This document shows, one piece after another, positions 1-7,633 of a stretch of DNA of 33,266 bases. Under the pieces are notes generated by a model, which saw only the letters and a program-made list of their open reading frames with translations, did no database searches and was not told where the DNA came from. The first letter of the stretch is position 1, and each line of letters begins with the position of its first letter. Origin of the DNA: Pseudolactococcus chungangensis CAU 28 = DSM 22330 (GTDB taxonomy: Bacteria > Bacillota > Bacilli > Lactobacillales > Streptococcaceae); the NCBI RefSeq assembly GCF_002441885.1, contig NZ_JXJT01000020.1:8045-41310 (forward strand). Direction: 5' to 3'. Made by a program: the position numbers and the translations under genes.

Positions 1-17
1 TTGAGTGCGGTTTTTAC

Positions 18-107
18 GGTCTTGTTACGCAGTTACAAGACCTTTGCCTATGCCCGCAAGGGCATAGGCAAAACAGCTTACACCCCGAATTGTAATACGG
101 GGTGTAA
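18..107 (+). other. oriT: Probable transfer origin (oriT) with three hairpins
   Basis: Three hairpins follow one another. Stem 18-25/35-42 has 8 perfect base pairs, stem 43-55/60-72 has 13 perfect pairs around a GCAA loop, and stem 78-87/98-107 has 10 perfect pairs (TTACACCCCG) around a 10-base loop, AATTGTAATA. The first two stems abut with no spacer. The third resembles the C-run/G-run inverted repeat that MobT/NicK relaxases nick in Tn916- and ICEBs1-type elements, and it lies just upstream of the mobT-like gene, as oriT does there. The nick position is not determinable by eye. Function is inferred from position and shape. Confidence 0.7.
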
Positions 108-195
108 CATCGCAACCAACTAACTAAACTCAATTATATCAAGGTTTAGGACATTCAGTATAGGTTGCTTGAACATACAGAAAAGAGACTAAGAT

Positions 196-396
196 ATGAA
201 ATATTATGCGGTTGTTGTAAAAGGCGAGATGAGTGTTTTTGATGAAGCATACGTGATTAGCGCTAATAGCTTAATGGAAGTCGAAAGTGATATTAGTACA
301 CACTATTGTGGTAATAATTTTTCTTTAGCACACTATCAGATAAAAGAAATTACAGAACAGGAATATTGGAAACATGACGATAGACGAAAATTTTGA
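196..396 (+). CDS. Small hypothetical ICE protein (66 aa)
   Basis: I do not recognise this 66-residue protein. It has no membrane segment or signal peptide, and the N-terminal half looks like a beta-rich stretch (KYYAVVVKG). It lies between the putative oriT and the relaxase gene and overlaps the relaxase start by 23 bases, which suggests translation coupled to mobT. The Shine-Dalgarno sequence is weak (purines AAAAGAGA, 180-187). Its C-terminus, KHDDRRKF, resembles a segment (RHDRRKFDY) of the gene downstream of mobT, so part of this small gene may derive from a local duplication. In Tn916-type elements short accessory ORFs are common at this place. Confidence 0.55.
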   Translation: MKYYAVVVKGEMSVFDEAYVISANSLMEVESDISTHYCGNNFSLAHYQIKEITEQEYWKHDDRRKF

Positions 397-1636
397 TTTA
401 AAAGGTATCATGAAAAACTACCTTTTATCTCAAAAAGACGTTGGTAAAATCGTTGGTGTTTCTCGTCAATTCATAGGTAGTGTTTTATCTGGTAAAAAAT
501 CATTAAGTCCTGACAAAAAGAAAGTTCTACTTGACTACCTGAGTTATAACTCAAAATATGAACTAGAAACAAGTGTTGACTATCTGAGAATTAGACTTAA
601 AACTTTAAAATGGTTTGAAGTGATTGAAGATTTACTCCTCATGGATAGTAACTTATTCAATATTGATGTATCAAGTATGCACAACTACAACATGAGCATG
701 TCTTACGGTAGTATACGTATTTTACGACATAGTGAAAATATTGATATGGGTACACTTGTTGAATTCAATGGTGGCGGTTGTCGTGAGTTTGAACAGGAAC
801 TCAAAGACCAAAATAGAACATGGAAACAGTTTTTTCAAGATTGTTTCCATTTTTCTATGAATCAAAAAAAGGTAACCAATTTTGAAGATTTAGATGATTA
901 CTTAAAATTCACTCGTCTTGATTTAGCGACTGATGAAATGTACTCTAAAAAAGGTAACTATGACTTACGTAAACTTTATGACAAAATGTTGGCAGGTCAA
1001 ATTCAAACACCTTTCAGGCAGTTTTCTTCAAATGAAAGTTTCTTATATCAAGACGGCGAGTTTATCTCTACTGGCTTATCGTTATATTTTGGTTCACGTA
1101 AAAGTAAATCAATCTATATCAATTTCTATGAAAAAGATAAAGAACAATCTATGGCTCGAAATCTATTTGTTGATGAAATTCATGAGCTGTACGGTTATAA
1201 AAATCGTTATGAAATTAGGTTATTTGGCGATAAAGCGACACAAGTCATTTTTGATTTCTGGTATAACGATATTCCACTACAAAATTTAGCAGGTCAAATT
1301 ATCTCTCATTACTTGGATATTAAGGATGATACAGGTAATTGGGATATTGAATGGTTAGATGTTTTTGGTTCGGATAAAAGTTATGGCTTTGTCAATAAAC
1401 CTAGGGAAGTCAGTTATGACCGAACACTAAAATGGCTTGATTCATCTGTTTTTGCTTCTTTGAAAAGAAACATGGAGATTGATAGATTAACTGGTTCACG
1501 GAAAACAATGGAGCTGTTTGATGAAAAAGAACTTGATGAAAAAAATCAACATTTAGTAGATTCTATTGTTAAACAGAAAAAGGAAAGGGCATTTTATGAC
1601 AACTTCCATGAAATGATAGAACTTGAATATGACTGA
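374..1636 (+). CDS. mobT: MobT-type relaxase (Rep_trans family, Tn916 Orf20-like)
   Basis: This protein of about 420 residues fits the MobT relaxases of Tn916-like elements, which nick oriT and pilot the single strand into the secretion channel. They belong to the Rep_trans family related to pT181 rolling-circle initiators. Residues 14-55 form an XRE-like helix-turn-helix (LSQKDVGKIVGVSRQFIG). The remainder is the Rep_trans domain, with FTRLDLATDE and the tyrosine-containing stretch YINFYEKDKE that is typical of the catalytic region. The start at 374 overlaps the preceding ORF. An alternative ATG at 410 follows AAAAGG and would still keep the helix-turn-helix. The origin-like hairpins at 18-107 are the expected substrate. 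Confidence 0.87.
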   Translation: MTIDENFDLKGIMKNYLLSQKDVGKIVGVSRQFIGSVLSGKKSLSPDKKKVLLDYLSYNSKYELETSVDYLRIRLKTLKWFEVIEDLLLMDSNLFNIDVSSMHNYNMSMSYGSIRILRHSENIDMGTLVEFNGGGCREFEQELKDQNRTWKQFFQDCFHFSMNQKKVTNFEDLDDYLKFTRLDLATDEMYSKKGNYDLRKLYDKMLAGQIQTPFRQFSSNESFLYQDGEFISTGLSLYFGSRKSKSIYINFYEKDKEQSMARNLFVDEIHELYGYKNRYEIRLFGDKATQVIFDFWYNDIPLQNLAGQIISHYLDIKDDTGNWDIEWLDVFGSDKSYGFVNKPREVSYDRTLKWLDSSVFASLKRNMEIDRLTGSRKTMELFDEKELDEKNQHLVDSIVKQKKERAFYDNFHEMIELEYD

Positions 1637-1952
1637 TTTAACATTATCTGATATTGAAAAAATCAATGAAGCACGTGAAAGACGATTGATTGAAGCTGCT
1701 TTAAAAAGCAGCACTCAAAAATTTCGTGGCACTTATGAAGCAAAAAGAAAAATCATGTTAAAGAATATTGATAGTGAAGCGTGTCAAATCATGCGTATCA
1801 AAATTGATATTCTATGTGATTATAACTATTTGCGACATGACAGAAGAAAATTTGATTACAGACATCTCTATTATGGTTGGACTAATGCGCAAAAACTGCA
1901 AGAACTCAAAAGGTTAAACATTGAATATGACAAATTACTCTATCGGGAGTAA
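1629..1952 (+). CDS. Hypothetical ICE protein after mobT (about 107 aa)
   Basis: This gene encodes an unrecognised, highly charged and probably helical soluble protein, rich in Arg, Lys and Glu, with no membrane segment. The frame opens at a TTG (1623) and an ATG (1629). I prefer the ATG, which overlaps the mobT stop by 8 bases and implies coupling, although there is no clear Shine-Dalgarno sequence. It sits where Tn916 has orf19, between relaxase and ardA, and may be an accessory transfer protein, but I see no diagnostic motif. The segment RHDRRKFDYRH echoes the C-terminus of the small protein encoded at 196-396. Confidence 0.55.
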   Translation: MTDLTLSDIEKINEARERRLIEAALKSSTQKFRGTYEAKRKIMLKNIDSEACQIMRIKIDILCDYNYLRHDRRKFDYRHLYYGWTNAQKLQELKRLNIEYDKLLYRE

Positions 1953-2030
1953 GTGATTAAAATAATGATTGGGCGGGTATTGAACTTTTAAAAAAAACTA
2001 ACTTTTAAGAAAATGAAGGAGGTATAACCT

Positions 2031-2315
2031 ATGGCAAATGCAACACAAGAATATCCAAAAATTGACCCTAAAAAAACTAAACAGTTGATTAGTACTTTAG
2101 GGGAGCTGGTAGAAAAACACAATTTTGATGAAGCGTGGACGATTGCAGGACAGCTAAATAGTATTTTGAAAGAACAAGCTGAGAATTTAAATGGGGCTGA
2201 ATACAGCGTTTTGGAGGGTGTTATCAAGTCCTATTATTCTCTTAATGAACAACACAAAAAATTCAGTCAACGTACCTATGCTTTTGCACGTAAGGCAAAT
2301 GATGTAGCGAGTTAA
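2031..2315 (+). CDS. Small hypothetical ICE protein (94 aa)
   Basis: This is a 94-residue, largely helical, polar protein without membrane segments or a motif I recognise. It has a strong ribosome binding site, AAGGAGG at 2016-2022, eight bases before the ATG, so it is probably well translated. It lies between the mobT region and ardA, in the accessory part of the transfer operon. An opposite-strand frame covers the same bases but has no ribosome binding site and a Cys/Ser/Phe-rich translation, so the plus strand is the coding one. Confidence 0.6.
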   Translation: MANATQEYPKIDPKKTKQLISTLGELVEKHNFDEAWTIAGQLNSILKEQAENLNGAEYSVLEGVIKSYYSLNEQHKKFSQRTYAFARKANDVAS

Positions 2316-2360
2316 TCTGAATGTGGGTGGTATTATTTTAATCAATAGAAAGAGGACAAA

Positions 2361-2858
2361 ATGCAAATTAATGTTTATGAAATGATTGAAGATGATAAAT
2401 TCTTCATCGGTAGTTATCCTGACAATTTTTCAAAAGGTCGGTGGTTTACTGTTGAGGAGCTTATTTATTCTAGTTATGAAAAAATTGAGGATGAGTATTT
2501 AGATAAATACAATCCTAACGGACAGCCTGAGTTAGACCTTGGTGTATTTGATATAGAGAATGTTTCTGGTCTATGGAGTGGGGAGTATGATGTTTCATCT
2601 TTAATTGATAAATTACGTGAAATTGAGTCAACTGGATATTATGAAATTGACTTAGAGATTTACGAATTTACAGAAGAATTTTTTGAAGAAACTGGTATGT
2701 CAATTTATGATGTCGCACGTGCAGTTTATTTTGGTAATATCAAAGGCTGGAATGATGATTATATCGGTTTCAATGGTTACGGTAACTTTGAGACTTATTC
2801 TGAAACAGATTACCAGTCACAAATTGATATGTATGTAAAAGACTTAGGTCTTTTTTAA
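2361..2858 (+). CDS. ardA: ArdA-like antirestriction protein
   Basis: The 165-residue protein matches the ArdA family in size, extreme acidity and pattern. ArdA proteins are elongated DNA mimics that bind type I restriction-modification enzymes and protect incoming single-stranded-to-double-stranded conjugative DNA. Diagnostic-looking stretches are YSSYEKIEDEYL and the C-terminal acidic helices with EEFFEETGMSIYDVARAVYFG. The latter is typical of the family, whose Tn916 member is Orf18. The start is supported by AGAGGA at 2350-2355. The position close after the relaxase agrees with a need for early expression in a recipient. Confidence 0.85.
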   Translation: MQINVYEMIEDDKFFIGSYPDNFSKGRWFTVEELIYSSYEKIEDEYLDKYNPNGQPELDLGVFDIENVSGLWSGEYDVSSLIDKLREIESTGYYEIDLEIYEFTEEFFEETGMSIYDVARAVYFGNIKGWNDDYIGFNGYGNFETYSETDYQSQIDMYVKDLGLF

Positions 2859-2918
2859 ATTAAGGGGCGCAAATGTCAAAGTTCGCGTTCTTATAATAGC
2901 AAAACAGAAAGGTTTGTT

Positions 2919-3017
2919 ATGAGTATTTTTTCCGAACGATTAAGAGAATTACGTAAAGAAAAAGGTTTGACACAAAAAGAGTTAGCTAATAAGGTTAACA
3001 TTTACTTAAATCTTTAA
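2919..3017 (+). pseudogene. Truncated XRE-family regulator (32 codons)
   Basis: The reading frame encodes 32 residues: an XRE helix-turn-helix beginning (SERLRELRKEKGLTQKELANKV) that stops after helix 3 should have begun. TAA is at 3015-3017 and no continuation of the domain follows in another frame. A full XRE domain needs about 55-60 residues, so this is most simply the 5' remnant of a repressor gene cut by recombination. A TATAAT sequence (2892-2897) and purines before the ATG suggest that it kept its promoter. A functional micro-protein cannot be excluded. Confidence 0.6.
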
Positions 3018-3124
3018 ATGTTATCATGTTTAGATTATAACAAAAATTATTATTTAAGCTAAACCACAACTAGTTATGTGTGTGCAAATGGGGTGCGAAG
3101 CCCATTAGAAAAGGAGTGAAAAAT

Positions 3125-4342
3125 TTGAGTGAACAAGAAGAACTCTATTATGAATTAAGTGATATTGCGCATGAAATGAAAATCAGAGTAAGTGATTTAA
3201 TTATAGTTGCTAAAGAGTTAGAGTTTGGCGAGGTCAAACCTGATGATTTATTTACTTTATCAGAAGCTAAACAACTCATTGCACGGTATGATGAAAAACA
3301 AAACGAGCCTGAAAAAGTGCCTGAGAAAAAAGACAAAGGTTTACTGAAAAAACTCAGAACTAAGAAAGATGAATTGTTTGCGCCTAAAGATGATAAGAAA
3401 AACAAGAAAACTGTTACTTTCATCAATAAGCCCAAGAAAAAATTCACACTTAAAGGTTCTGGTACTTTCAAAAGTAAAGTCCTTGTCTATGGCACAATTG
3501 GCTTATTATTGAGCTTGTCAGTTGGCGCAACAACTTTATCCATTCTGTCACGGTCAAAAGCATTGTCTAAACCAACTGTCTCAGTTGTTGCTGATAAGCG
3601 CTTGTTAAGCGAAACAGACAATAAAGTCAATGTCTATATGACTAGCTTTATTAATAGTTATTTTAACTACTCGTCACAAAATACTGGCGATTATTCAAAA
3701 AAATTAACTGAGTATTTTGGCGATAATGTCAATATGACTTATCTACCTGAAAATAAAAGTGATATGAAATTAGTATCAAGTACTTTACTTAAAATTGAAA
3801 ACAATTTAGCTACATATGTTGTCAATTATCAAGTAAAAGAAAAACCAACTGATAAAAATAGTAAATGGCTTGATAAATCAGTAGAATTTAATATTCCGTT
3901 TGCTAGTAAAGCTGACAGATTTTATGTGTCAGATACACCTTTTGTGACTGCCCTAAGCGAGTTACAGGGTAATAATGTTAAAAAACAAGGTCTGACAAAA
4001 CAAACACAAGACTATACAGAAAGTGAAGTTAAAAAGTTTGGCACGTTCTTAGAAGCCTTTTTCACGGCTTATACAACTGATGATAAAACACTTGCCACTA
4101 TGAGTGCTGATATTGTCGGTATTAAAGGCTATAAGTTTGATAAGTTACTTTACACTTATTATGCTAAAGGTGCTTCTGGTACAACAACTGCTGTTGTGAC
4201 AGTCTCTTTCAAAGACAGTCTCAATTCAATTCATAAAGAAAATTTTGAGTTGTCAATTAAGAAAAATGGGGATACTTGGTTTGTCAAAACATTAAATCAC
4301 GGTGTCTCACAAGATTATTTTAAAGAAGAAAAGGAAAAATAA
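3125..4342 (+). CDS. tcpC: TcpC/VirB8-like conjugation channel protein
   Basis: This is the single-pass inner channel protein of Gram-positive conjugation machines (Tn916 Orf13, pCW3 TcpC). I start it at TTG 3125, eight bases after the strong AAAGGAG at 3111-3117, rather than at the ATG at 3080, which has no ribosome binding site. From that start (405 residues) there is a cytoplasmic part of about 120 residues, one membrane segment (VLVYGTIGLLLSLSVGATTL), and an extracellular part of about 260 residues with the two NTF2-like halves expected of TcpC. The first 60 residues look like a small helical module (AHEMKIRVSDLIIVAKEL), followed by a Lys-rich linker. It precedes tcpD and tcpE here, whereas orf13 lies near the far end of the Tn916 transfer region. 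Confidence 0.82.
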   Translation: MSEQEELYYELSDIAHEMKIRVSDLIIVAKELEFGEVKPDDLFTLSEAKQLIARYDEKQNEPEKVPEKKDKGLLKKLRTKKDELFAPKDDKKNKKTVTFINKPKKKFTLKGSGTFKSKVLVYGTIGLLLSLSVGATTLSILSRSKALSKPTVSVVADKRLLSETDNKVNVYMTSFINSYFNYSSQNTGDYSKKLTEYFGDNVNMTYLPENKSDMKLVSSTLLKIENNLATYVVNYQVKEKPTDKNSKWLDKSVEFNIPFASKADRFYVSDTPFVTALSELQGNNVKKQGLTKQTQDYTESEVKKFGTFLEAFFTAYTTDDKTLATMSADIVGIKGYKFDKLLYTYYAKGASGTTTAVVTVSFKDSLNSIHKENFELSIKKNGDTWFVKTLNHGVSQDYFKEEKEK

Positions 4343-4343
4343 A

Positions 4344-4574
4344 ATGACAAATATTTTAAACGCTGTCGCATTACTTATTCTAATCGGTGCTGGTATCGGT
4401 GCTTTGAAAGCCTTTGCGAAAGGCGATAAGACAAACGCATTAATGACTGGCTTAATAGGCCTTACGGTATCTAGTATTCTAAGTCCAACAACATTTGAAG
4501 CATGGAAAGTAGTGATTAGTTCTGTGATTTCTGGAGTTGGTAAAGTAATTAACGGTATTTCTGGTTCTTTGTAA
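4344..4574 (+). CDS. tcpD: TcpD-like small membrane protein of the transfer channel
   Basis: This 76-residue protein has two hydrophobic segments (ILNAVALLILIGAGIGALKAF and ALMTGLIGLTVSSIL) joined by a short basic loop. The size, topology and place between tcpC and tcpE fit the TcpD-type small membrane proteins of Tn916- and pCW3-like systems, possibly filling the role of VirB2- or VirB3-like subunits. The frame is open further upstream, but ATG 4344 has AAAGGAAAAA in front of it and starts one base after the tcpC stop, which indicates coupling. The family assignment rests on context and topology, not on a catalytic motif. Confidence 0.65.
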   Translation: MTNILNAVALLILIGAGIGALKAFAKGDKTNALMTGLIGLTVSSILSPTTFEAWKVVISSVISGVGKVINGISGSL

Positions 4575-4575
4575 T

Positions 4576-4950
4576 ATGGAAGATAAAGAGAGATACCCTG
4601 ATAGGGATACATTTTCATACCAATTATCATTAGAAGCACCTTCATATTTACCACCAATACCTTTGGTTGGCGAAAAGAAATTATCATGGGCTTTCTATTT
4701 GATTTTAGAGTTTACTTTATCAATGCTATTCTTTTGGAAAGTATTATTTTTCTTTTCAGTGTATTGGGCATTTATATTTTCGGCTTTAATTGCTTGGAAC
4801 TTTGCTGACCCTGTGGCTGATTTAAAGATTGACGGTAAATTCTTTCATAGATATTTGTTTGATAAAATCATGTATTGGTTGATTTACGGTAGAAGAAAAA
4901 ACACACATTACCTATCACAAGGTAATCTTATAAAGAAAATAAGGAGTTAG
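4576..4950 (+). CDS. tcpE: TcpE-family conjugal transfer membrane protein
   Basis: The 124-residue protein has a soluble N-terminus with a Pro-rich stretch (APSYLPPIPLVG), two adjacent membrane segments (about residues 39-58 and 60-78), and a conserved-looking C-terminal half with ADPVADLKIDGKFFHRYLFD and IYGRRK. This is the pattern of the TcpE family (Tn916 Orf17), thought to help anchor the VirB4-like ATPase at the channel. It begins one base after the tcpD stop without a clear Shine-Dalgarno sequence, so translation is probably coupled. The virB4-like gene starts five bases downstream. Confidence 0.85.
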   Translation: MEDKERYPDRDTFSYQLSLEAPSYLPPIPLVGEKKLSWAFYLILEFTLSMLFFWKVLFFFSVYWAFIFSALIAWNFADPVADLKIDGKFFHRYLFDKIMYWLIYGRRKNTHYLSQGNLIKKIRS

Positions 4951-4954
4951 AAAT

Positions 4955-7438
4955 TTGAATAAAAGAAATGGGATTGTTGCTTTTCACGGTAATTTGATGT
5001 TACGGTCAAATCTTGATGTCTATGCAATGTACGAAATTCCTGAAACGATTGTTAATACAGTAGATATTACACTGAAAAATGAATTTAAGGAATTGGTATC
5101 TGATACTTTATCTGATCTAGAAATTTTCGGTGGCTTTGAAGTCTCAACGATTCCATTTTCTACAGAAGCAACACATAATTATAAGTTTTTGGAGCAGGAC
5201 TTAGCAGAAGATACTAAACCAGTTGGCTTGTATCTTATGAAAAGGCAAGCTGAGGAGCTTAAAAAACAAATTAGCGAAACTTCTCAGGATAGATTCTTTT
5301 TAACTATACCGCTTAGAAATAATCATGTGTCACTTGATTTTAAAGACGGACTTAAAACAGCTATTACTGATTTTTCAAATAGAGTAATGGCAACAATTGG
5401 TTCTGATGTTACTTTTGATGAAGATTGGTATGAACGATTTGAAGCACTCAATCATGAAATTTATCAAACACTGTTACCACTTAATGGCTATATGCTAACG
5501 AAAGACCAAACAATTTTTGTCAATACTGTTCAATACTCACGTGGTATGTCGGTTGACAAACAACTTGAAGTAATTCAAGTTGAAAATAACATTGATAATT
5601 TTGGCAGTGCTGGTGTTAGTTTTGAAAATTATGGCATCTTAACTTTAAGTGACGGTGCGCAAACAACTTACTTAGCTATATTGCCGATTGCCATACCACC
5701 GTCAAACTTATCTTATAATCACTTTATCGAAAGACGGCGATTACTAGGTTTTGATACAGAGGTACAAACAAAGGCTATCTTTGCTAAGAAGAATGGCTTT
5801 AATTCAATGCAACAACGTGCCAATCGTGCTAAGCAAAAACATAAAAAAACAAATGAAGATATTGCTATGAGAAATGGCATTGTTCGTGATGAAATCGGAC
5901 AAGCAGAAGCCCTTTCAGAAGATTTAGTAAAAAAATCAAATCGTGGCGAAACAATTATCTCTTATCTTCAATCACTGTTTGTCTATGATGATGATTATGA
6001 CCGCTTACAAGAAAAAATAAAAATTGTCATGCGGAATTTCAAAAAAGCTAACATTGAGTTAGCACGTGCTAAAGATGACCAAATTTATCTCTTTTATAAA
6101 CATAGATTGACTGAGCCTTTATTTGAGAATGAACGCAGATACTTACAAACAACCACAATGGCAGGCTTTGCGGAAAGTCTGTTTTTTACTGGTCAAAAAG
6201 TAGGTTCTGATGTTGGCTTGTATATGGGTAGAGTAGATTCAAGATATGACCGTTGGTCTGGTGGTTATAAAGAAGCACTTCAAAATTCGAGAAATCTTGT
6301 CTATTATAATCTGTTACAAGCTAATAAGTTAGATGTTGAGGGTAAAATTAGCTTTGACGGTCTTGTAAAAGTAACAGGTCAAATGGGCATGGGTAAGTCA
6401 TTTTTTGTTAAGCAAACGTTCGTCATGAATAGTATTTTGAAAACAAAATTGCTTTACTTTGATCCCAAAGCAGAAGTTAGAAAACAATTCATGAAAGTTT
6501 TACATGAGTATGAAAGTCAAGGTATCTATCCTGAAATTTGTGACTATATCAAACAGATTAATTTTGTGACCATTGACGCTAGAAATTCTGAAAATCATGG
6601 TGTCCTTGATCCATTAGTATTCTTGACAGGTCAAGAAGCTAAAAATTTGATTATATCTATGATTGGCGAGTTTTACGATTTGAAACAAAATGAACAATTT
6701 GAAAAAGAATTGTTACAAATGATTGAAAAATATCTTGTCTTGCGTGAAAATGGCGAAAAAGTCGGTACTAAAAATATCATGGAAGCCCTCACTAAGAGTG
6801 AAACGGATAGAGTGAGAATTACGGCGGAGTTACTACTTGAAAAAATGAGTAACTCTACTTTATCTCTTTGTTTCTCTAATGGTCAAAATAAAGCCATTAG
6901 TATGTCAAAACGTATTTCAATTATTGAAGTAACTGGTCTTGAATTACCGACAAGTGAAACAAGTATTACTGAAAATCAAAGACAGTCTCTAGTCGCTCTT
7001 TATGCCCTAGGTCAATTCTGTTACAAATTTGGTTCTGAAAGCAAGAAAGAATCAATTACTTTCATTGATGAAGCATGGTTCTTTAATATTACTGATGTGG
7101 GTAGAGAAATTATTATGAAAATCAGACGAACTGGTCGGTCGTTTAATAATTTCTTGGTATTCGTTTCTCAATCTCACAAAGATTCTAATTCAGAATTAGA
7201 TGATACTGGTTTTGGTACATTGTTTAGTTTTAACTCTCCGACTGAGACAGATTTAATCTTAGATACTCATGGTATTGTGAAATCAGAAGAAACACGTAAA
7301 TGGGTGTCTAGTATGTCTATGGGACAATGTCTCTTTACTGACCCGTTTGGGCGTACTGAACGTATTACAATTGACGGTATTGTTTCTGAAATCAATCCAT
7401 TGTGTGACACAATCGAAACAGAATTAGTCGCTGTATAA
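4955..7438 (+). CDS. virB4: VirB4-like ATPase of the conjugation machine (Tn916 Orf16-like)
   Basis: This 827-residue ATPase powers assembly of, or transfer through, the type IV secretion channel. The N-terminal half is the VirB4/TraC-type domain. The C-terminal half is a RecA-like motor with Walker A GQMGMGKS at residues 475-482 and Walker B SITFIDEAW (D705, E706). The length agrees with Orf16 of Tn916 (about 815 residues). The start is TTG at 4955, supported by AAGGAG at 4941-4946. No internal stop or frameshift is visible, so the motor seems intact. It is expected at the cytoplasmic face together with TcpE and TcpC. Confidence 0.93.
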   Translation: MNKRNGIVAFHGNLMLRSNLDVYAMYEIPETIVNTVDITLKNEFKELVSDTLSDLEIFGGFEVSTIPFSTEATHNYKFLEQDLAEDTKPVGLYLMKRQAEELKKQISETSQDRFFLTIPLRNNHVSLDFKDGLKTAITDFSNRVMATIGSDVTFDEDWYERFEALNHEIYQTLLPLNGYMLTKDQTIFVNTVQYSRGMSVDKQLEVIQVENNIDNFGSAGVSFENYGILTLSDGAQTTYLAILPIAIPPSNLSYNHFIERRRLLGFDTEVQTKAIFAKKNGFNSMQQRANRAKQKHKKTNEDIAMRNGIVRDEIGQAEALSEDLVKKSNRGETIISYLQSLFVYDDDYDRLQEKIKIVMRNFKKANIELARAKDDQIYLFYKHRLTEPLFENERRYLQTTTMAGFAESLFFTGQKVGSDVGLYMGRVDSRYDRWSGGYKEALQNSRNLVYYNLLQANKLDVEGKISFDGLVKVTGQMGMGKSFFVKQTFVMNSILKTKLLYFDPKAEVRKQFMKVLHEYESQGIYPEICDYIKQINFVTIDARNSENHGVLDPLVFLTGQEAKNLIISMIGEFYDLKQNEQFEKELLQMIEKYLVLRENGEKVGTKNIMEALTKSETDRVRITAELLLEKMSNSTLSLCFSNGQNKAISMSKRISIIEVTGLELPTSETSITENQRQSLVALYALGQFCYKFGSESKKESITFIDEAWFFNITDVGREIIMKIRRTGRSFNNFLVFVSQSHKDSNSELDDTGFGTLFSFNSPTETDLILDTHGIVKSEETRKWVSSMSMGQCLFTDPFGRTERITIDGIVSEINPLCDTIETELVAV

Positions 7439-7459
7439 AGACTTGAAAGGAAAATATCA

Positions 7460-7633
7460 ATGAAAAACAAAAAATCACTTGTAGATATGGTATTAGGTGT
7501 TGTCATATTCCTTGTATTCTTATTAATGATGTTGAAAATGACTGGTCTTTATGAACCGTTCATCAAGACAATTAGATACTTACCAGATTTTCTGAAAGAT
7601 ATTGGTAATTCTTGGAAAGCGGGGCTTAAATGA
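7460..7633 (+). CDS. Small membrane protein between virB4 and virB6 (57 aa)
   Basis: This short frame encodes 57 residues. It has a basic start (MKNKKS), one membrane segment (MVLGVVIFLVFLLMMLKM) and a polar tail ending FLKDIGNSWKAGLK. Its stop overlaps the start of the next gene in an ATGA junction (7630-7633), strong evidence for real, coupled translation. AAAGG at 7446-7450 is a suitable ribosome binding site. Small single-pass proteins at this place could be channel subunits or assembly factors, but I do not recognise a family. Confidence 0.68.
   Translation: MKNKKSLVDMVLGVVIFLVFLLMMLKMTGLYEPFIKTIRYLPDFLKDIGNSWKAGLK

Noticed and set aside
196-1952. The shared KHDDRRKF / RHDRRKF segments as a duplicated functional domain.
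   Set aside because: The similarity covers only about eight residues and roughly 25 bases, too short to separate from chance or a local slippage event.
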